Counted from the first letter of the stretch, positions 48,544 to 61,000 are shown. The stretch is DNA of 64,000 bases from Linanthus parryae (GCA_023055425.1 JALGPY010000002.1:122648088-122712087), one strand, 5' to 3'. Made by a program: numbers and translations. Notes: generated from the sequence alone by a model not told the origin.

Positions 48544-50313
48544 CTACCTCCTGCCTCTAGAACCAGAACTGGTCCTAGGGTTCAGATGCCTTATAGCTTG
48601 GAGAGGTCTTTTAGCTAGACCCTGTGTCTTCTTCTTCTTAGAAGAAACTGGAGTCCATCCTTCTTCAGGGGGGGAATTAGGAGAAGGGCTGGGAGAGGGG
48701 TCAGGAGTGTGGTGGTGAAGGATAGGTTGAAGGTCCTCCAATCCCAAAAAGTTACAAGAAGGGGTGGCTGAGGTGTTATCCTCTCTAGAAGTACTGGTAT
48801 GAGAGGGAGATAAAACCTGAGTGGGTGAGGGAGTAGGAGTTAATCCAGGGGTGGTGTTAACAAAACCATCAATCCCATCAATCCCAGGAGTGTCAAGGAG
48901 GCTGTCATTAGGGACCTCTTCATCATGGTCCCTATACATGGATTTAGATGGGTCAATTAGTTTCTCCTCATCACTGTCTGACCCTTCTTCAACTTCCTCC
49001 TCTTCAATAGCCTTGTCTTGCAAAGCTGCAAAATGTGAGCTAACTGTAATAGGTCTAGAGATAGCATGGAGTTGGTCAATTAGGGAAGTGGCTGGGAGAG
49101 GTTTAGTAATGGTTCTCCAGTCTGGGGGCTGCTCTGGGACAGTGGAGTTAGGGGCTGGAGCTGGGATGGTACTTTCAGGCTCTCTAGGAATTTCTACATT
49201 CATGTGCTGGGTTTGATCACCATTCAAATCCAGTGGCTCCTTAGTAGCAATAGGGCGCCAAACTTTCTTTGAAGCATTACAGTCATGCCCAAAGACCTCA
49301 CACTTGCTACATCTCTGTGGGAGTGGAGGCACTTCAATATACACCTCAACTTCTTCTCCTTCCTCATCATAAGCCTTGAAGCTTTGTGGTATAACTGTTT
49401 TGGTATCAATCTCAATGCAAGCTCTTGCAAAGGAGATCCTTGTTCTCTCTTTTGTTTGTCTATCCGCGCATAGGGGTTTGCTAAAAGGACTGCAAACATA
49501 TCCAAGCCCATCCTCGTCCCAAAGCTCAATAGGAAGGTTGTAAAGACGGATCCAAATTGGAATTCTTTGATGGTTGATCTTGGACATATTTAACATAGGA
49601 GTCCACTGTTTAAGCATAAGTGGTCTACTTCCCACATGCCACGGACCACCTTCAAGAACTTCAAGACACTCTTGGATAGTATCAAACATGAATAGATAAA
49701 CTCCTTCATCGTTTGCCTGGACTTTCCTCAAGCCAGATTTACCCCAGAGAGCCTCTACTGACTCTTTCATGTAGGAGAAACCAAATCTCTTCCCCAAAGT
49801 ATAGCCAACTAAACAAGAGGTAAAACGAGTTTCTTTTTGGATAGACTTGGGGATAAAGAGCTTACCATCAATTATCTTAGCTTGGGGATGGTAGCTGAGT
49901 TTGACTCCTGGTCGGATTCCATTAACAGTCTTCTCCTTCCAAGAGGTAGGAGGAGCACTAGTTGTCATTGGAGCTGAGCTGTTTTGACCTGGCAGAGGAG
50001 GGAAATCCGAGTTCTTGTGGGCAGGAAGTGAGTCACTAGCCTTAAGAGGAACTTCATAGGAGTACGATGCCAGAAACCCAGGATGAATCGCCGGTGAAGC
50101 TCGGTTCTGGTTGGGGTCTGGTTGGAGCTTATCTCCAGCTCCCGAGGAGATCTGGGTGGTTTTGGAAGGCCCTATGGCGGCGATGCGGTGAGGGTAAGGG
50201 GTAGGGGGATCTCCAGTGACACGGTCATTAGCCGGCTGAACTAGCTGATTCGAAGATGTCTCAGCTAGGCCACCGGACATGGAGTCCGGTGGCCTGAGAG
50301 GGGGGGATTGCAT
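48544..50313 (-). CDS. LINE-B ORF1, DUF4283/zinc-knuckle-like RNA-binding protein
   Basis: This intact 589-codon frame ends 28 bases before ORF2. ORF1 proteins of plant L1 elements bind the element RNA and form the particle with ORF2. Residues 1-150 are Pro/Ser-rich and look disordered. About 160-250 resembles DUF4283 (VGYTLGKRF, GVYLFMFDT, LEGGPWHVGSRPLMLKQW), followed by PIWIRLYNLPIELW (251-265) and SFARACIEID. A Cys/His motif CSKCEVFGHDC is at 335-345. There is an acidic run at 436-450, a Pro/Ser/Thr-rich tail, and a basic C terminus (KKKK near 559, ending GSRGRR) suited to RNA binding or nuclear entry. The first ATG is at 50313, but similarity to the partial ORF1 at 1-351 begins at Met12 (MSGG, 50280), a possible true start. 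In the Cys/His motif the last Cys comes one residue after His, not four or so as in usual CCHC knuckles. Confidence 0.9.
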   Translation of the reverse strand: MQSPPLRPPDSMSGGLAETSSNQLVQPANDRVTGDPPTPYPHRIAAIGPSKTTQISSGAGDKLQPDPNQNRASPAIHPGFLASYSYEVPLKASDSLPAHKNSDFPPLPGQNSSAPMTTSAPPTSWKEKTVNGIRPGVKLSYHPQAKIIDGKLFIPKSIQKETRFTSCLVGYTLGKRFGFSYMKESVEALWGKSGLRKVQANDEGVYLFMFDTIQECLEVLEGGPWHVGSRPLMLKQWTPMLNMSKINHQRIPIWIRLYNLPIELWDEDGLGYVCSPFSKPLCADRQTKERTRISFARACIEIDTKTVIPQSFKAYDEEGEEVEVYIEVPPLPQRCSKCEVFGHDCNASKKVWRPIATKEPLDLNGDQTQHMNVEIPREPESTIPAPAPNSTVPEQPPDWRTITKPLPATSLIDQLHAISRPITVSSHFAALQDKAIEEEEVEEGSDSDEEKLIDPSKSMYRDHDEEVPNDSLLDTPGIDGIDGFVNTTPGLTPTPSPTQVLSPSHTSTSREDNTSATPSCNFLGLEDLQPILHHHTPDPSPSPSPNSPPEEGWTPVSSKKKKTQGLAKRPLQAIRHLNPRTSSGSRGRR

Positions 50314-50518
50314 AGGAGCTGCTTAAAACATAGGATGAAGGGATCTTGAATTGAAGATAAAAGAATGGAGATCTGGGAAATTGAAGGAGGAAACACAATT
50401 ACCAGAACATAAATTCAAGATCTAGGAAAGATCAAACAGTTTCTAGGAGAAGATGGAAAAGGTAGAGAGAGGTGAGAGCATTTTCTCACACTAGAAAAAA
50501 TTTAACATCCCTCACTTC
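50314..50518 (-). other. LINE-B 5' UTR (presumed internal promoter region)
   Basis: This is a 205-base leader from the 5' end of the element to the ORF1 ATG. On the minus strand it is rich in CTCT and CTTC runs and T tracts. Plant LINEs are expected to carry an internal promoter here; no specific promoter motif can be named from the sequence. Confidence 0.6.
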
Positions 50519-50535
50519 GTCAAACCACTACTTTT
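50519..50535. repeat. LINE-B target-site duplication, right copy
   Basis: This second perfect copy of GTCAAACCACTACTTTT is followed by AGTCAAATAAAATCATC, which is the normal continuation of a satellite monomer. Confidence 0.96.
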
Positions 50536-52599
50536 AGTCAAATAAAATCATCGACCAACTCTAAAGTCAAAGGTTAATCTCAAATTTTTAACATTGCGGT
50601 GTCCACTAGCTCAAACCACTACTTTTGGTCAAATAAAGTAACCGATTAACTCTAAAAATAAAAGGTTAACCTCAAATTTTAACGTTGCGGTGTCCACTAG
50701 CTTAAACACTACTTTTGGTCACATAAAGTCATCAATTAACTCTAAAAATAAAAGGTTAATCTCAAATTTATACTGTTGCGGTGTCCACTAGCTCAAACAA
50801 CTACTTTTGGTCAAATAAAGTCATCGACCAACTCTAAAGTCAAAGGTTAATCTCAATTTTGTAACGTTGCGGTGTCCACTAGCTCAAACCACTAGTTCTG
50901 GTCAATAAAGTCATCGACCAACTCTAAAGTCAAAGGTTGATCTATATTTTGTAACGTTGCGGTGTCCACAAGTTCAAACCACTACTTTTGGTCAAATAAA
51001 GTCATCAACCAACTCTAAAGTCAAAGTTAATCTCAATTTTTTAACATTGCGGTGTCCACTATCGCAAACCATTACTTTTCGTCGATTAAAGTCATCGACC
51101 AAATCTAAAGACAAAGGTTAATCTCAATTTTTTACTGTTGCGGTGTCCACTAACTCAAAACACTACTTTTGGTCAAATAAAGTCATCGACCAACTCTAAA
51201 GTTAAAGGTTAATCTCAAAATTTTAACGCTGCGGTGTCCACTAGCTCAAACCACTACTTTTGGTCAAATAAAGTCATCGACCAACTCTAAAGTCAAAGGT
51301 TAATCTCAAATTTTTAACGATGCGGTGTCCACTAGCTTAAACCACTATTTTTGGTCAAATAAAGTCATCGACTAACTCTAAAATAAAAGGTTAATCTCAA
51401 ATTTTAAACGTTGCGGTGTCCACTAGCTTAAACCACTAGTTTTGGTCAAATAAAGTCATCGATTAACTCTAAAAGTAAAAGGTTAATCTCAAATTTTTAC
51501 TGTTTCGGTGTCCACTAGCTCAAACCACTACTTTCGGTCAAATAAAGTCATCGACCAACTCTAAAGTCAAAGGTAAATCTCAAACTTTTAACATTGAGGT
51601 CTCCACTAGCTTGAACCACTAATTTTGGTCAAATAAAGTCATCGACCAAATCTAAAGTTAAAGGTTTATCTCAATTTTGTAACGTTGCTGTGTCCACTAG
51701 TTCAAACAACTACTTTTGGTCAAATAAAGTCATCGACCAACTCTAAAGTCAAAGTTAATATCAAATTTTTAACATTGCGGTGTCCACTAGCTCAAACCAC
51801 TACTTTTGGTCCAATAAAGTCATCGACCAAATCTAAAGTCAAAGGTTAATCTCAATTTTTTATCGTTGCGGTGTCCACTAGCTCAAACCACCACTTTTAA
51901 CCGAATAAAGTCATCGACCAACTCTAAAGTCAAAGGTAAATCTCAAACTTTTAACATTGAGGTCTCCACTAGCTTGGACCACTACTTTTGGTCAAATAAA
52001 GTCATCGACCAAATCTAAAGTCAAAGTGTAATCTCAAAGTTTATGCATTGAGGTGTCCACTAGCTCAAACCACTACTTTTAATCAAATAAAGTCATCGAC
52101 CAACTCTAAAGTCAAAGGTTAATCTCAATTTTGTAACGTTGCGGGGTCCACTAGTTCAAACCACTACTTTTGGTCAAATAAAGTCATCAACCAATTCTAA
52201 AGTCAAAGATTAATCTCAAATTTTTAATGTTGCGGTGTCCACTAGCTCAAACCACTACTTTTGGTCAAATAAAGTAACGGATTAACTCTAAAAATAAATG
52301 GTTAACCTCAAAATTTAACATTGCGGTGTCCACTAGCTTAAACCTTTACTTTTGGTCAAATAAAGTCATCGATTAACTCTAAAATAAAAAGTTAATCTCA
52401 AATTTTAAACGTTGCGGTGTCCACTAGCTTAAACCACGAGTTTTGGTCAAATAAAGTCATCGATTAACTCTAAAAGTAAAAGGTTAATCTCAAATTTTTA
52501 CTGTTTTGGTGTCCACTAGCTCAAACCAATTTTTTGGTCAAATAAAGTCATCAACCAACTCTAAAGTCAAAGGTTTATCTCAATTTTGTAACGTTGCTG

Positions 52600-53700
52600 T
52601 GACCACTAGCTCATTCCACTACTATTGGTTAAACAAAGTCATCGACCAACTCTAAACTCGAAGTTAATCTCAAATTTTTAACGTTGCGGTATCCACGAGC
52701 TCAAACCGCTACTTTTGGTCAAATAAAGTCATCGACCAACTCTCAAGTCAAAGGTTAATCTCAAATTTTTAGCGTTGCGGTGTACACTAGTTCAAACCAC
52801 TACTTTTGGTCAAATAAAGTTGTCGACAAACTCTAAAGTCACAGGTTAATCTCAAATTTTAAACATTGCGTGTCCAATATGTATAACCACTAATTTTGGT
52901 CAAATAAAGTCATTGTCCAAATCTAAATTCAAAGGTTAATCTCAAATTTTTAGCGTTAAGGTGTCCACTAGGTCAAATCACTGCATTCGGTCAAATAAAG
53001 TCATCGACCAACTCTAAGGTTAAAGTTAATCTCAATATTTTAACGTTGTGGTGTCCTCAAGATCAAACCACTACTTTTGGTCAAACAAAGTCATCGACCA
53101 ACTCTTAAGTCAAAGGTTAACATCAAAGTCTTAACGTTGTGGTGTCCACTAGCTCAAACCACTAATTTTGGTCAAATAAAGTCATTGACCAACTCTAAAG
53201 TCAAAGGTTAATCTCAATTTTGTAACTTTGCGGTGTCCACTAGCTCAAACCACTACTTTTGGTCAAATAAAGTCATCGACCAACTCTATAGTCAAAGGTT
53301 AATCTCAATTTTGTAACGTTGCGGTGTCCACTAGTTCAAACCACTACTTTTGGTCAAATAAAGTCATCAACCAATTCTAAAGTCAAAGGTTAATCTCAAA
53401 TTTTTAATGTTGCCGTGTCCACTAGGACAAACCACTACTTTTGGTCAAATAAAATCATCGACCAACTCTAAATTCAAAGGTTAATCTCAAATTTTTAAAA
53501 TTGCGGTGTCCACTAGCTCAAACTACTACTTTTGGTCAAATAAAGTAACCGATTAACTCTAAAAATAAAAGGTCAACCTCAAATTTTTAACGTTGCGGTG
53601 TCAACTAGCTTAAACACTACTTTTGGTCACATAAAATCATCGATTAACTCTAAAAATAAAAGGTTAATCTCAAATTTATACTGTTGTGGTGTCCACTAGC
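52600..53700 (+). repeat. Right-array duplication A, copy 1
   Basis: This matches 57565-58660 at a constant offset of 4,965 bases. Shared private variants are CTAGCTCATTCCACTAC, AACTCGAAGTTAATC, ATAAAGTTGTCGACAAAC, CACTGCATT(C/T)GGTC, GTCCTCAAGATC and CATCAAAGTCTTAACG. The two copies differ at many single bases, so the duplication is old. Confidence 0.82.
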
Positions 53701-54829
53701 TCAGACAACTACTTTTGGTCAAATAAAGTCATCGACCAACTCTAAAGTCAAAGGTTAATCTCAATTTTGTAACGTTGCGGTGTCCACTAGCTCAAACCAC
53801 TAGTTCTTGTCAAATAAAGTCATCGACCAACTCTAAAGTCTATATTTTGTAACGTTGCGGTGTCCACAAGTTCAAACCACTACTTTTGGTCAAATAAAGT
53901 CATCAACCAACTCTAAATTCAAAGTTAATCTCAATTTTTTAACATTGCGGTGTCCACTATCGCAAACCATTACTTTTGGTCGAATAAAGTCATCAACCAA
54001 TTCTAAAGTCAAAGGTTAATCTCAAATTATTAATGTTGCGGTGTCCACTAGGTCAAACCTCTACTTTTGGTCAAATAAAGTCATCGACCAACTCTAAAGT
54101 TAAAGGTTAATCTCAAAATTTTAACACCGCGGTTTCCACTAGCTCAAACCACTACTTTTGGTCAAATAAAGTTATCGACCAACTCTAAAAATAAAAGGTT
54201 AACCCCAAATTTTTAACATTGCGGTGTCCACAAGCTTAAATCACTACTTTTGGTCAAATAAAGTCATCGATTAACTCTAAAATAAAAGGTTAAGCTCAAA
54301 TTTTAAACGTTGCGGTGTCCACTAGCTTAAACCACAAGTTTTAGTCAAATAAAGTCATCGATTAACTCTAAAAGTAAAAGGTTAATCTCAAATTTTTACT
54401 GTTTCGGTGTCCACTTGCTCAAACCACTATTTTTGGTCAAATAAAGTCATCAACCAACTCTAAAGTCAAAGGTTTATCTCAATTTTGTAACGTTGCTGTG
54501 TCCACTAGTTCAAACCACTACTTTTGGTCAAATTAAGTCATCGAACAACTCTAAAGTCAAAGTTAATCTCAAATTTTTAACATTGCGGTGTCCACTAGCT
54601 CAAACCACTACTTTTGGTCAAATAAAGTCATCGACCAAATCTAAAGTCAAAGGTTAATCTCAATTTTTTATCGTTGCAGTGTCCACTAGCTCAAACCACC
54701 ACTTTTAACCGAATAAAGTCATCGACCAACTCTAAAGTCAAAGGTAAATCTCAAACTCTTAACATTGAGGTCTCCACTAGCTTGGACCACTACTTTTGGT
54801 CAAATAAAGTCATCAACCAAATCTAAAGT

Positions 54830-57480
54830 CAAAGTGTAATCTCAAAGTTTAAGCATTGAGGTGTCCACTAGCTCAAACCACTACTTTTAATCAAATAAAG
54901 TCATCGACCAACTCTAAAGTCAAAGGTTAATCTCAAATTTTTAACCTTGCGGTGTCCACTAGTTCAAACCACTACTTTTGGTCAAATAAAGTCATCGACC
55001 AACTCTAAAATAAATGGTTAATCTCAATTTTGTAACGTTGCGGTGTCCACTAGTTCAAACCACTACTTTTGGTCAAATAAAGTCATCGACCAACACTAAA
55101 GTCAAAGGTTAATCTCAAATTTTTAACGTTGGAATGTCCACTAGATCAAACCACTACTTTTGGTCACATAAAGTCATCGACCAACTATAAAGTCAAAGGT
55201 TAATCTCAAATATTTAGCGTTTCGGTGTTCACTAGCTCAAACCACTGATTTTGGTTAAATAAAGTCATAAATCAATTCTAAAGTCAAAGGTTAATCTCAA
55301 ATTTTTAACGTTGCGGTGTCCACTAGGTCAAACCACTACTTTTGGTTAAATAAATCATCGACCAACTCTTAAGTCAAAGGTTATTCTCAATTTTTTAACG
55401 ATGCGGTGTCCACTAGCTTAAACCACTACTTTTGGTCACATAAAGTCATCGATTAACTCTAAAATTAAAAGGTTAATCTCAACTTTTAAATGTTGCGGTT
55501 TCTACTAGCTTAAACCACTACTTTTGGTCAAATAAAATCATCGATTAACTCTAAAAATAAAAGGTTAATCTCAAATTTGTACTGTGTATCGGTGTCCACT
55601 AGCTTAAACCACTACTTTTGGTCAAATAAAGTCATCGACCAACTCTAAAGTCAAAGGCTAATCTCAATTTTGTAACGTTGCGGTGTCCACTAGCTCAAAC
55701 CAGTACTTGGTCAAATAAAGTCATCGACCAACTCTAAAGTCAAAGGTTAACCTCAATTTTGTAACAATGCGGTGTCCACTAGTTCAAACCACTACTTTTG
55801 GTCAAATAAAGTCATCGACCAAGTCTAAAGTTAAAGGTTAATCTCAAATTTTTAACATTGCGGTGTCCACTAGCTCAAACCACTGATTTTGGTCAAATAA
55901 AGTCATCAACCAATTCTAAAGTCAAAGGTTAATCTCAAATTTTTAACGTTGCGGTGTCCACTAGGTCAAACCACTACTTTTGGTCTAATAAACTCATCGA
56001 CCAACTCTAAAGTTAAAGTTTAATCTCAAATTTTTAACATTGCCGTGTCCACTAGCTCAAACCACTACTTTTGGTCAAATAAAGTCATCGACCAACTCTA
56101 AAGTCAAAGGTTAACCTAAATTCTTTAACGATGCGGTGTCCACTAGCTTAAACCACTACTTTTGGTCAAATAAAGTCAACGGTTAACTCTAAAATAAAAG
56201 GTTAATCTCAAATTTTAAACGTTGCGGTGTCCACTAGCTTAAACCACTAGTTTTGGTCAAATAAAGTCATCGATTAACTCTAAAAGTAAAAGGTTAATCT
56301 TAAATATTTACTGTTTTGGTGTCCACTAGCTTAAACCACTAGTTTTGGTCAAATAAAGTCATCGATTAACTCTAAAAGTAAAAGGTTAATCTCAAATTTT
56401 TACTGTTTCGGTGTCCACTAACTCAAACCACTACTTTTGGTCAAATAAAGTCATCGACCAACTCTAAAGTCAAAGGTAAATCTAAAACTTTTAACATTGA
56501 GGTCTCCATTAGCTTGGACCACTAATTTTGGTCAAATAAAGTCATCGACCAAATCTAAAGTCAAAGTTTAATCTCAAAGTTTAAGCATTGAGGTGTCCAC
56601 TACTTTTAATCAAATAAAGTCATCGACCAACACTAAAGTCAAAGGTTAATCTCAAATTTTTAACCTTACGGTGTCCACTAGTTCAAACCACTACTTTTGG
56701 TCAAATAAAGTCATCGACCAACTCTAAAGTAAAAGGTTAATCTCAAAGTTTTAACGTTGCAATGTCCACTAGATCAAACCACTACTTTTGGTCACATAAA
56801 GTCATCGACCAACTCTAAAGTCAGAGGTTAATCTCAAATTTTTAGCGTTGCGGTGTCCACTAGCTCAAACCACTGATTTGGTTAAATAAAGTCATCAATC
56901 AATTTTAAAGTCAAACGTTAATCTCAAATTTTTGACGCTGCGGTGTCCACTAGGTCAAACCACTACTTTTGGTCAAATAAAGTCATCGACCAACTCTAAA
57001 ATCAAAGGTTAACCTCAATTTTGTAACAATGCAATGTCCACTAGTTCAAACCACTACTTTTGGTCCAATAAAGTCATCGACCAGCTCTAAAGTCAAAGTT
57101 AATCTCAAATTTTTAACATTGCGGTTTCCACTCACTACTTTTGGTCAAATAAAGTCATCAACCAAATCTAAAGTCAAAGGTTAATCTCAAATTTTTATCG
57201 TTGCGGTGTCCATTAGCGCAAACCACTACTTTTGGTCAAATAATGTCATCGACCAACTCCAAAGTCAAATGTTAATCATAAATTTTTAACGTTGCGATGT
57301 CCACTAACTCAAACCACTACTTTTGGTCATATAAAGGTATCGACCAACTTTAAAGTCGAAGGTTAATCTTAAATTTTTAGCGTTGTGGTGTCCCTCAGGT
57401 CAAACCACTACTCTTGGTCAAATAAAGTCATCGACGAACTCTAAAGTCAAAGATCAATCTCAAGTTTTTAGCGTTGCGAT
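54830..57480 (+). repeat. Right-array duplication B, copy 1
   Basis: This shares its order of unusual monomers with 61150-64000 at an offset of about 6.3-6.5 kb: AAGCATTGAGGTG, GCAATGTCC or GGAATGTCC with CTAGATC, GTCATAAATCAATTC, TGTGTATCGGTGTCC, TACTTGGTCAAAT and CTCTTGGTCAAAT with GTCCCT(C/T)AGG. Offsets drift, so indels have built up. Confidence 0.72.
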
Positions 57481-57564
57481 TAACTCAAACTACTACTTTT
57501 GGTCAAATAAAGTTATCGACCAACTCTAAAGTCAAAGGTTAATATCAATTTTGTAATGTTGCGG

Positions 57565-58660
57565 TGAACACTAGCTCATTCCACTACTTTTGGTTAAACA
57601 AAGTCATCGACCAACTCTAAACTCGAAGTTAATCTCAAATTTTTAACGTTGCGGTATCCACGAGCTCAAACCACTACTTTTGGTCAAATAAAGTCATCGA
57701 CCAACTCTCAGGTCAAAGGTTAATCTCAAACTTTTAGCGTTGCGGTGTCCACTAGTTGAAACCACTACTTTTTGTCAAATAAAGTTGTCGACAAACTCTA
57801 AAGTCAAAGGTTAATCTCAAATTTTTAACATTGCGTGTCTACTATGTACAACGACTAATTTTGGTCAAATAAAGTCATTGTCCAACTCTAAACTCAAAGT
57901 TTAATCTCAAACTTTTAGCGTTGGGGTGTCCACTAGGTCAAATCACTGCATTTGGTCAAATAAAGTCATCGACCAACTCTAAGGTCAAAGTTAATCTCAA
58001 TTTTTTAACGTTGTGGTGTCCTCAAGATCAAACCACTACTTTTGGTCAAATAAAGTCCTCGAGCAACTTTTAAGTCAAAGGTTAACATCAAAGTCTTAAC
58101 GTTGTGGTGTCCACTAGCTCAAACCACTAATTTTGGTCAAATAAAGTCATCGACCTACTCTAAAGTCAAAGTTAATCTCAATTTTGTAACTATGCGGTCT
58201 CCACTAGCTCAAACCACTACTTTTGGTCAAATAAAGTCATCGACCAACACTAAAGTCAAAGGTTAATCTCAATTTTGTAACGTTGCGGTGTCCACTAGTT
58301 CAAACCACTACTTTTGGTCAAATAAAGTCATCAACCAATTCTAAAGTCAAAGGTTAATCTCAAATTTTTAATGTTGCGGTGTCCACTACGTCAAACCACT
58401 ACTTTTGGTCAAATAAAATCATCGACCAACTCTAAAGTCAAAGGTTAATCTCAAATTTAAACATTGCGGTGTCCACTAGCTCAAACAACTACTTTTGGTC
58501 AAATAAAGTAACCGATTAACTCTAAAAATAAAAGGTTAACCTCAAATTTTTAACGTTGCGGTATCCACTAGCTGAAACACTACTTTTGGTCACATAAAGT
58601 CATCGATTAACTCTAAAAATAAAAGGTTAATCTCAAATTTATACTGTTGCGGTGTTCACT
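57565..58660 (+). repeat. Right-array duplication A, copy 2
   Basis: This is the partner of 52600-53700, offset 4,965 bases. It keeps the register of 91-bp monomers throughout. Confidence 0.82.
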
Positions 58661-59639
58661 AGCTCAAACCACTACTTTTGGTCAAATAAAGTCATCAAGC
58701 AACTCTAAAGTCAACGTTAATCTCAATTTTTTAACATTGCGGTGTCCACTATCTCAAACCATTACTTTTGGTCGAATAAAGTCATCGACCAAATCTAAAG
58801 ACAAAGGTTAATCTCAATTTTTTATTGTTGCGGTGTCCACTAGCTCAAACCACTACTTTTGGTCAAATAAAGTCATCGACCAAGTCTAAAGTTAAAGGTT
58901 AATCTCAAATTTTTAACATTGCGGTGTCCACTAGCTCAAACCACTGATTTTGGTCAAATAAAGTCATCAACCAATTTTAAAGTCAAAGGTTAATCTCAAA
59001 TTTTTAACGTTGCGGTGTCCACTAGGTCAAACCACTACTTTTGGTCAAATAAACTCATCGACGAACTCTAAAGTCAAAGTGTAATCTCAAAGTTTAAGCA
59101 TTGAGGTGTCTACTAGCTCAAACCACTACTTTTAATCAAATAAAGTCATCGACCAACTCTAAAGTCAAAGGTTAATCTCAAATTCTTAACCTTGCGGTGT
59201 CCACTAGCTCAAACCACTACTTTTGGTCAAATAAAGTCATCGACCAACACTAAAGTCAAAGGTTAATCTCAAATTTTTAACGTTGCAATGTCCACTAGAT
59301 CAAACCACTACTTTTGGTCACATAAAGTCATCGACCAACTCTAAAGTCAAAGGTTAATCTCAAATTTTTAGCGTTTCAATGTCGCTCAAACAAATGAGTT
59401 TGGTTAAATAAAGTCATAAATCAATTCTAAAGTCAAAGGTTAATCTCAAATTTTTAACGTTGCGGTGTCCACTAGGTCAAACCACTACTTTTGTCCAAAT
59501 AAACTCATCGACCAACTCTAAAGTCAAAGGTTAATCTCAATTTTTTAGCGATGCGGTGTCCACTAGCTTAAACCACTACTTTTGGTCACACAAAGTAATC
59601 GATTAACTCTAAAAATAAAAGCTTAATCTCAATTTTGTA

Positions 59640-61000
59640 ACGTTGCGGTGTCCACTAGCTCAAACCACTACTAGGTCAAATAAAGTCATCGACATACTCT
59701 AAAGTCAAAGGTTAATCTCAAATTTTTAACGATGCGGTGTCCACTAGCTTAAACCACTACTTTTGGTCAAATAAATTCATTGATTAACTCTAAAGAAAAA
59801 GGTTAATCTCAAAGTTTAAACGTTGCGGTGTCCACTAGCTTAAACCACTAGTTTTGGTCAAATAAAGTCATCGATTAACTCAAAAAGTAAAATATTAATC
59901 TCAAATTTTTACTGTTTCAGTGTCCACTAGCTCAAACATCTACTTTTAGTCAAATAAAGTCATCAACCAACTCTAAAGTCAAAGGTTTATCTCAATTTTG
60001 TAACGTTACTGTGTCCACTAGTTCAAACCACTACTTTCGGTCAAATAAAGTCATCGACCAACTCTAAAGTCAAAGTTAATCTCAATTTTTTAACGTTGCG
60101 GTGTCCACTAGCTCAAACCACTACTTTTGGTCAAATAAAGTCATCAACCAACTCTAAAATCAAAGGTTAATCTCAAATTTTTAACGATGCGGTGTCCACT
60201 AGCTTAAACCACTACTTTTGGTCAATAAATTCATCGATTAACTCTAAAATAAAAGGTTAATCTTAAGTTTTAAACGTTGCGGTGTCCACTAGCTTAAACC
60301 ACTAGTTTTGGTTAAATAAAGTCATCGATTAACTCAAAAAGTAAAAGATTAATCTCAAATTTTTACTGTTTCGGTGTCCACTAGCTCAAACATCTACTTT
60401 TAGTCAAATAAAGTCATCAACCAACTCTAAAGTCAATGGTTTATCTCAATTTTGTAACGTTACTGTGTCCACTAGTTCAAACCACTACTTTTGGTCAAAT
60501 AAAGTCATCGACCAACTCTAAAGTCAAAGTTAATCTCAATTTTTTAACGTTGCGGTGTCCACTAGCTCAAACCACTACTTTTGGTCAAATAAAGTAATCG
60601 ACCAACTCTAAAATCAAAGGTTAATCTCAAATTTTTAACGATGCGGTGTCCACTAGCTTAAACCACTACTTTTGGTCAAATAAATTCATGGATTAACTCT
60701 AAAATAAAAGGTTAATCTCAAATTTTAAACGTTGTGGTGTCCACTAGCTTAAACCACTAGTTTTGGTCAAATAAAGTCATCGATTAACTCTAAAAGTAAA
60801 AGGTTAATCTCAAATTTTTACTGTTTCGGTGTCCACTAGCTCAAACCACTACTTTTGGTCAAATAAAGTCATCAACCAACTCTAAAGTCAAAGGTTTATC
60901 TCAATTTTGTAACGATGCTGTGTCCACTAGTTCAAACCACTCCTTTTGGTCAAATAAAGTCATCGACCAACTCTATAGTCAAAGTTAATCTCAAATTTTT
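59640..61000 (+). repeat. Local 5-monomer higher-order repeat, about three copies
   Basis: The AACGATGCGG monomer recurs at 59731, 60186 and 60640 (spacing 455 and 454 bp). It is followed each time by CTAGCTT...AGTTTTGG and ACTGTTTC(A/G)G monomers, then a GTTACTGTG or GATGCTGTG monomer. Units one and two share AAACATCTACTTTTAGTC; unit three has lost it. Confidence 0.82.

Larger units (their letters stand above)
44791..50518 (-). mobile_element. LINE-B: full-length L1-type retrotransposon
   Basis: This 5,728-bp non-LTR element is on the minus strand: 5' UTR, ORF1, 28-base gap, ORF2, short 3' UTR with hairpin, and A tail. It is bounded by perfect 17-bp duplications of satellite sequence. The plus-strand priming end reads CTACTTTT before AG, in keeping with the TTTT/A preference of L1 endonucleases. 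Two matching flanks and an intact ORF1 indicate a fairly recent insertion, later than formation of this part of the array. ORF2 carries three disabling lesions, so this copy is not autonomous as sequenced. It shares family features with LINE-A (same domain order, same hairpin) but the proteins differ at many residues. Confidence 0.96.

Noticed and set aside
48821..49529. Plus- and minus-strand frames overlapping LINE-B ORF1
   Set aside because: These are other-frame readings of the 589-codon ORF1, which has clear domain similarity.
44790..50518. LINE-B as an LTR element or endogenous virus
   Set aside because: There are no long terminal repeats, no gag, protease or integrase; the A tail and the ORF1/ORF2 layout are those of a LINE.
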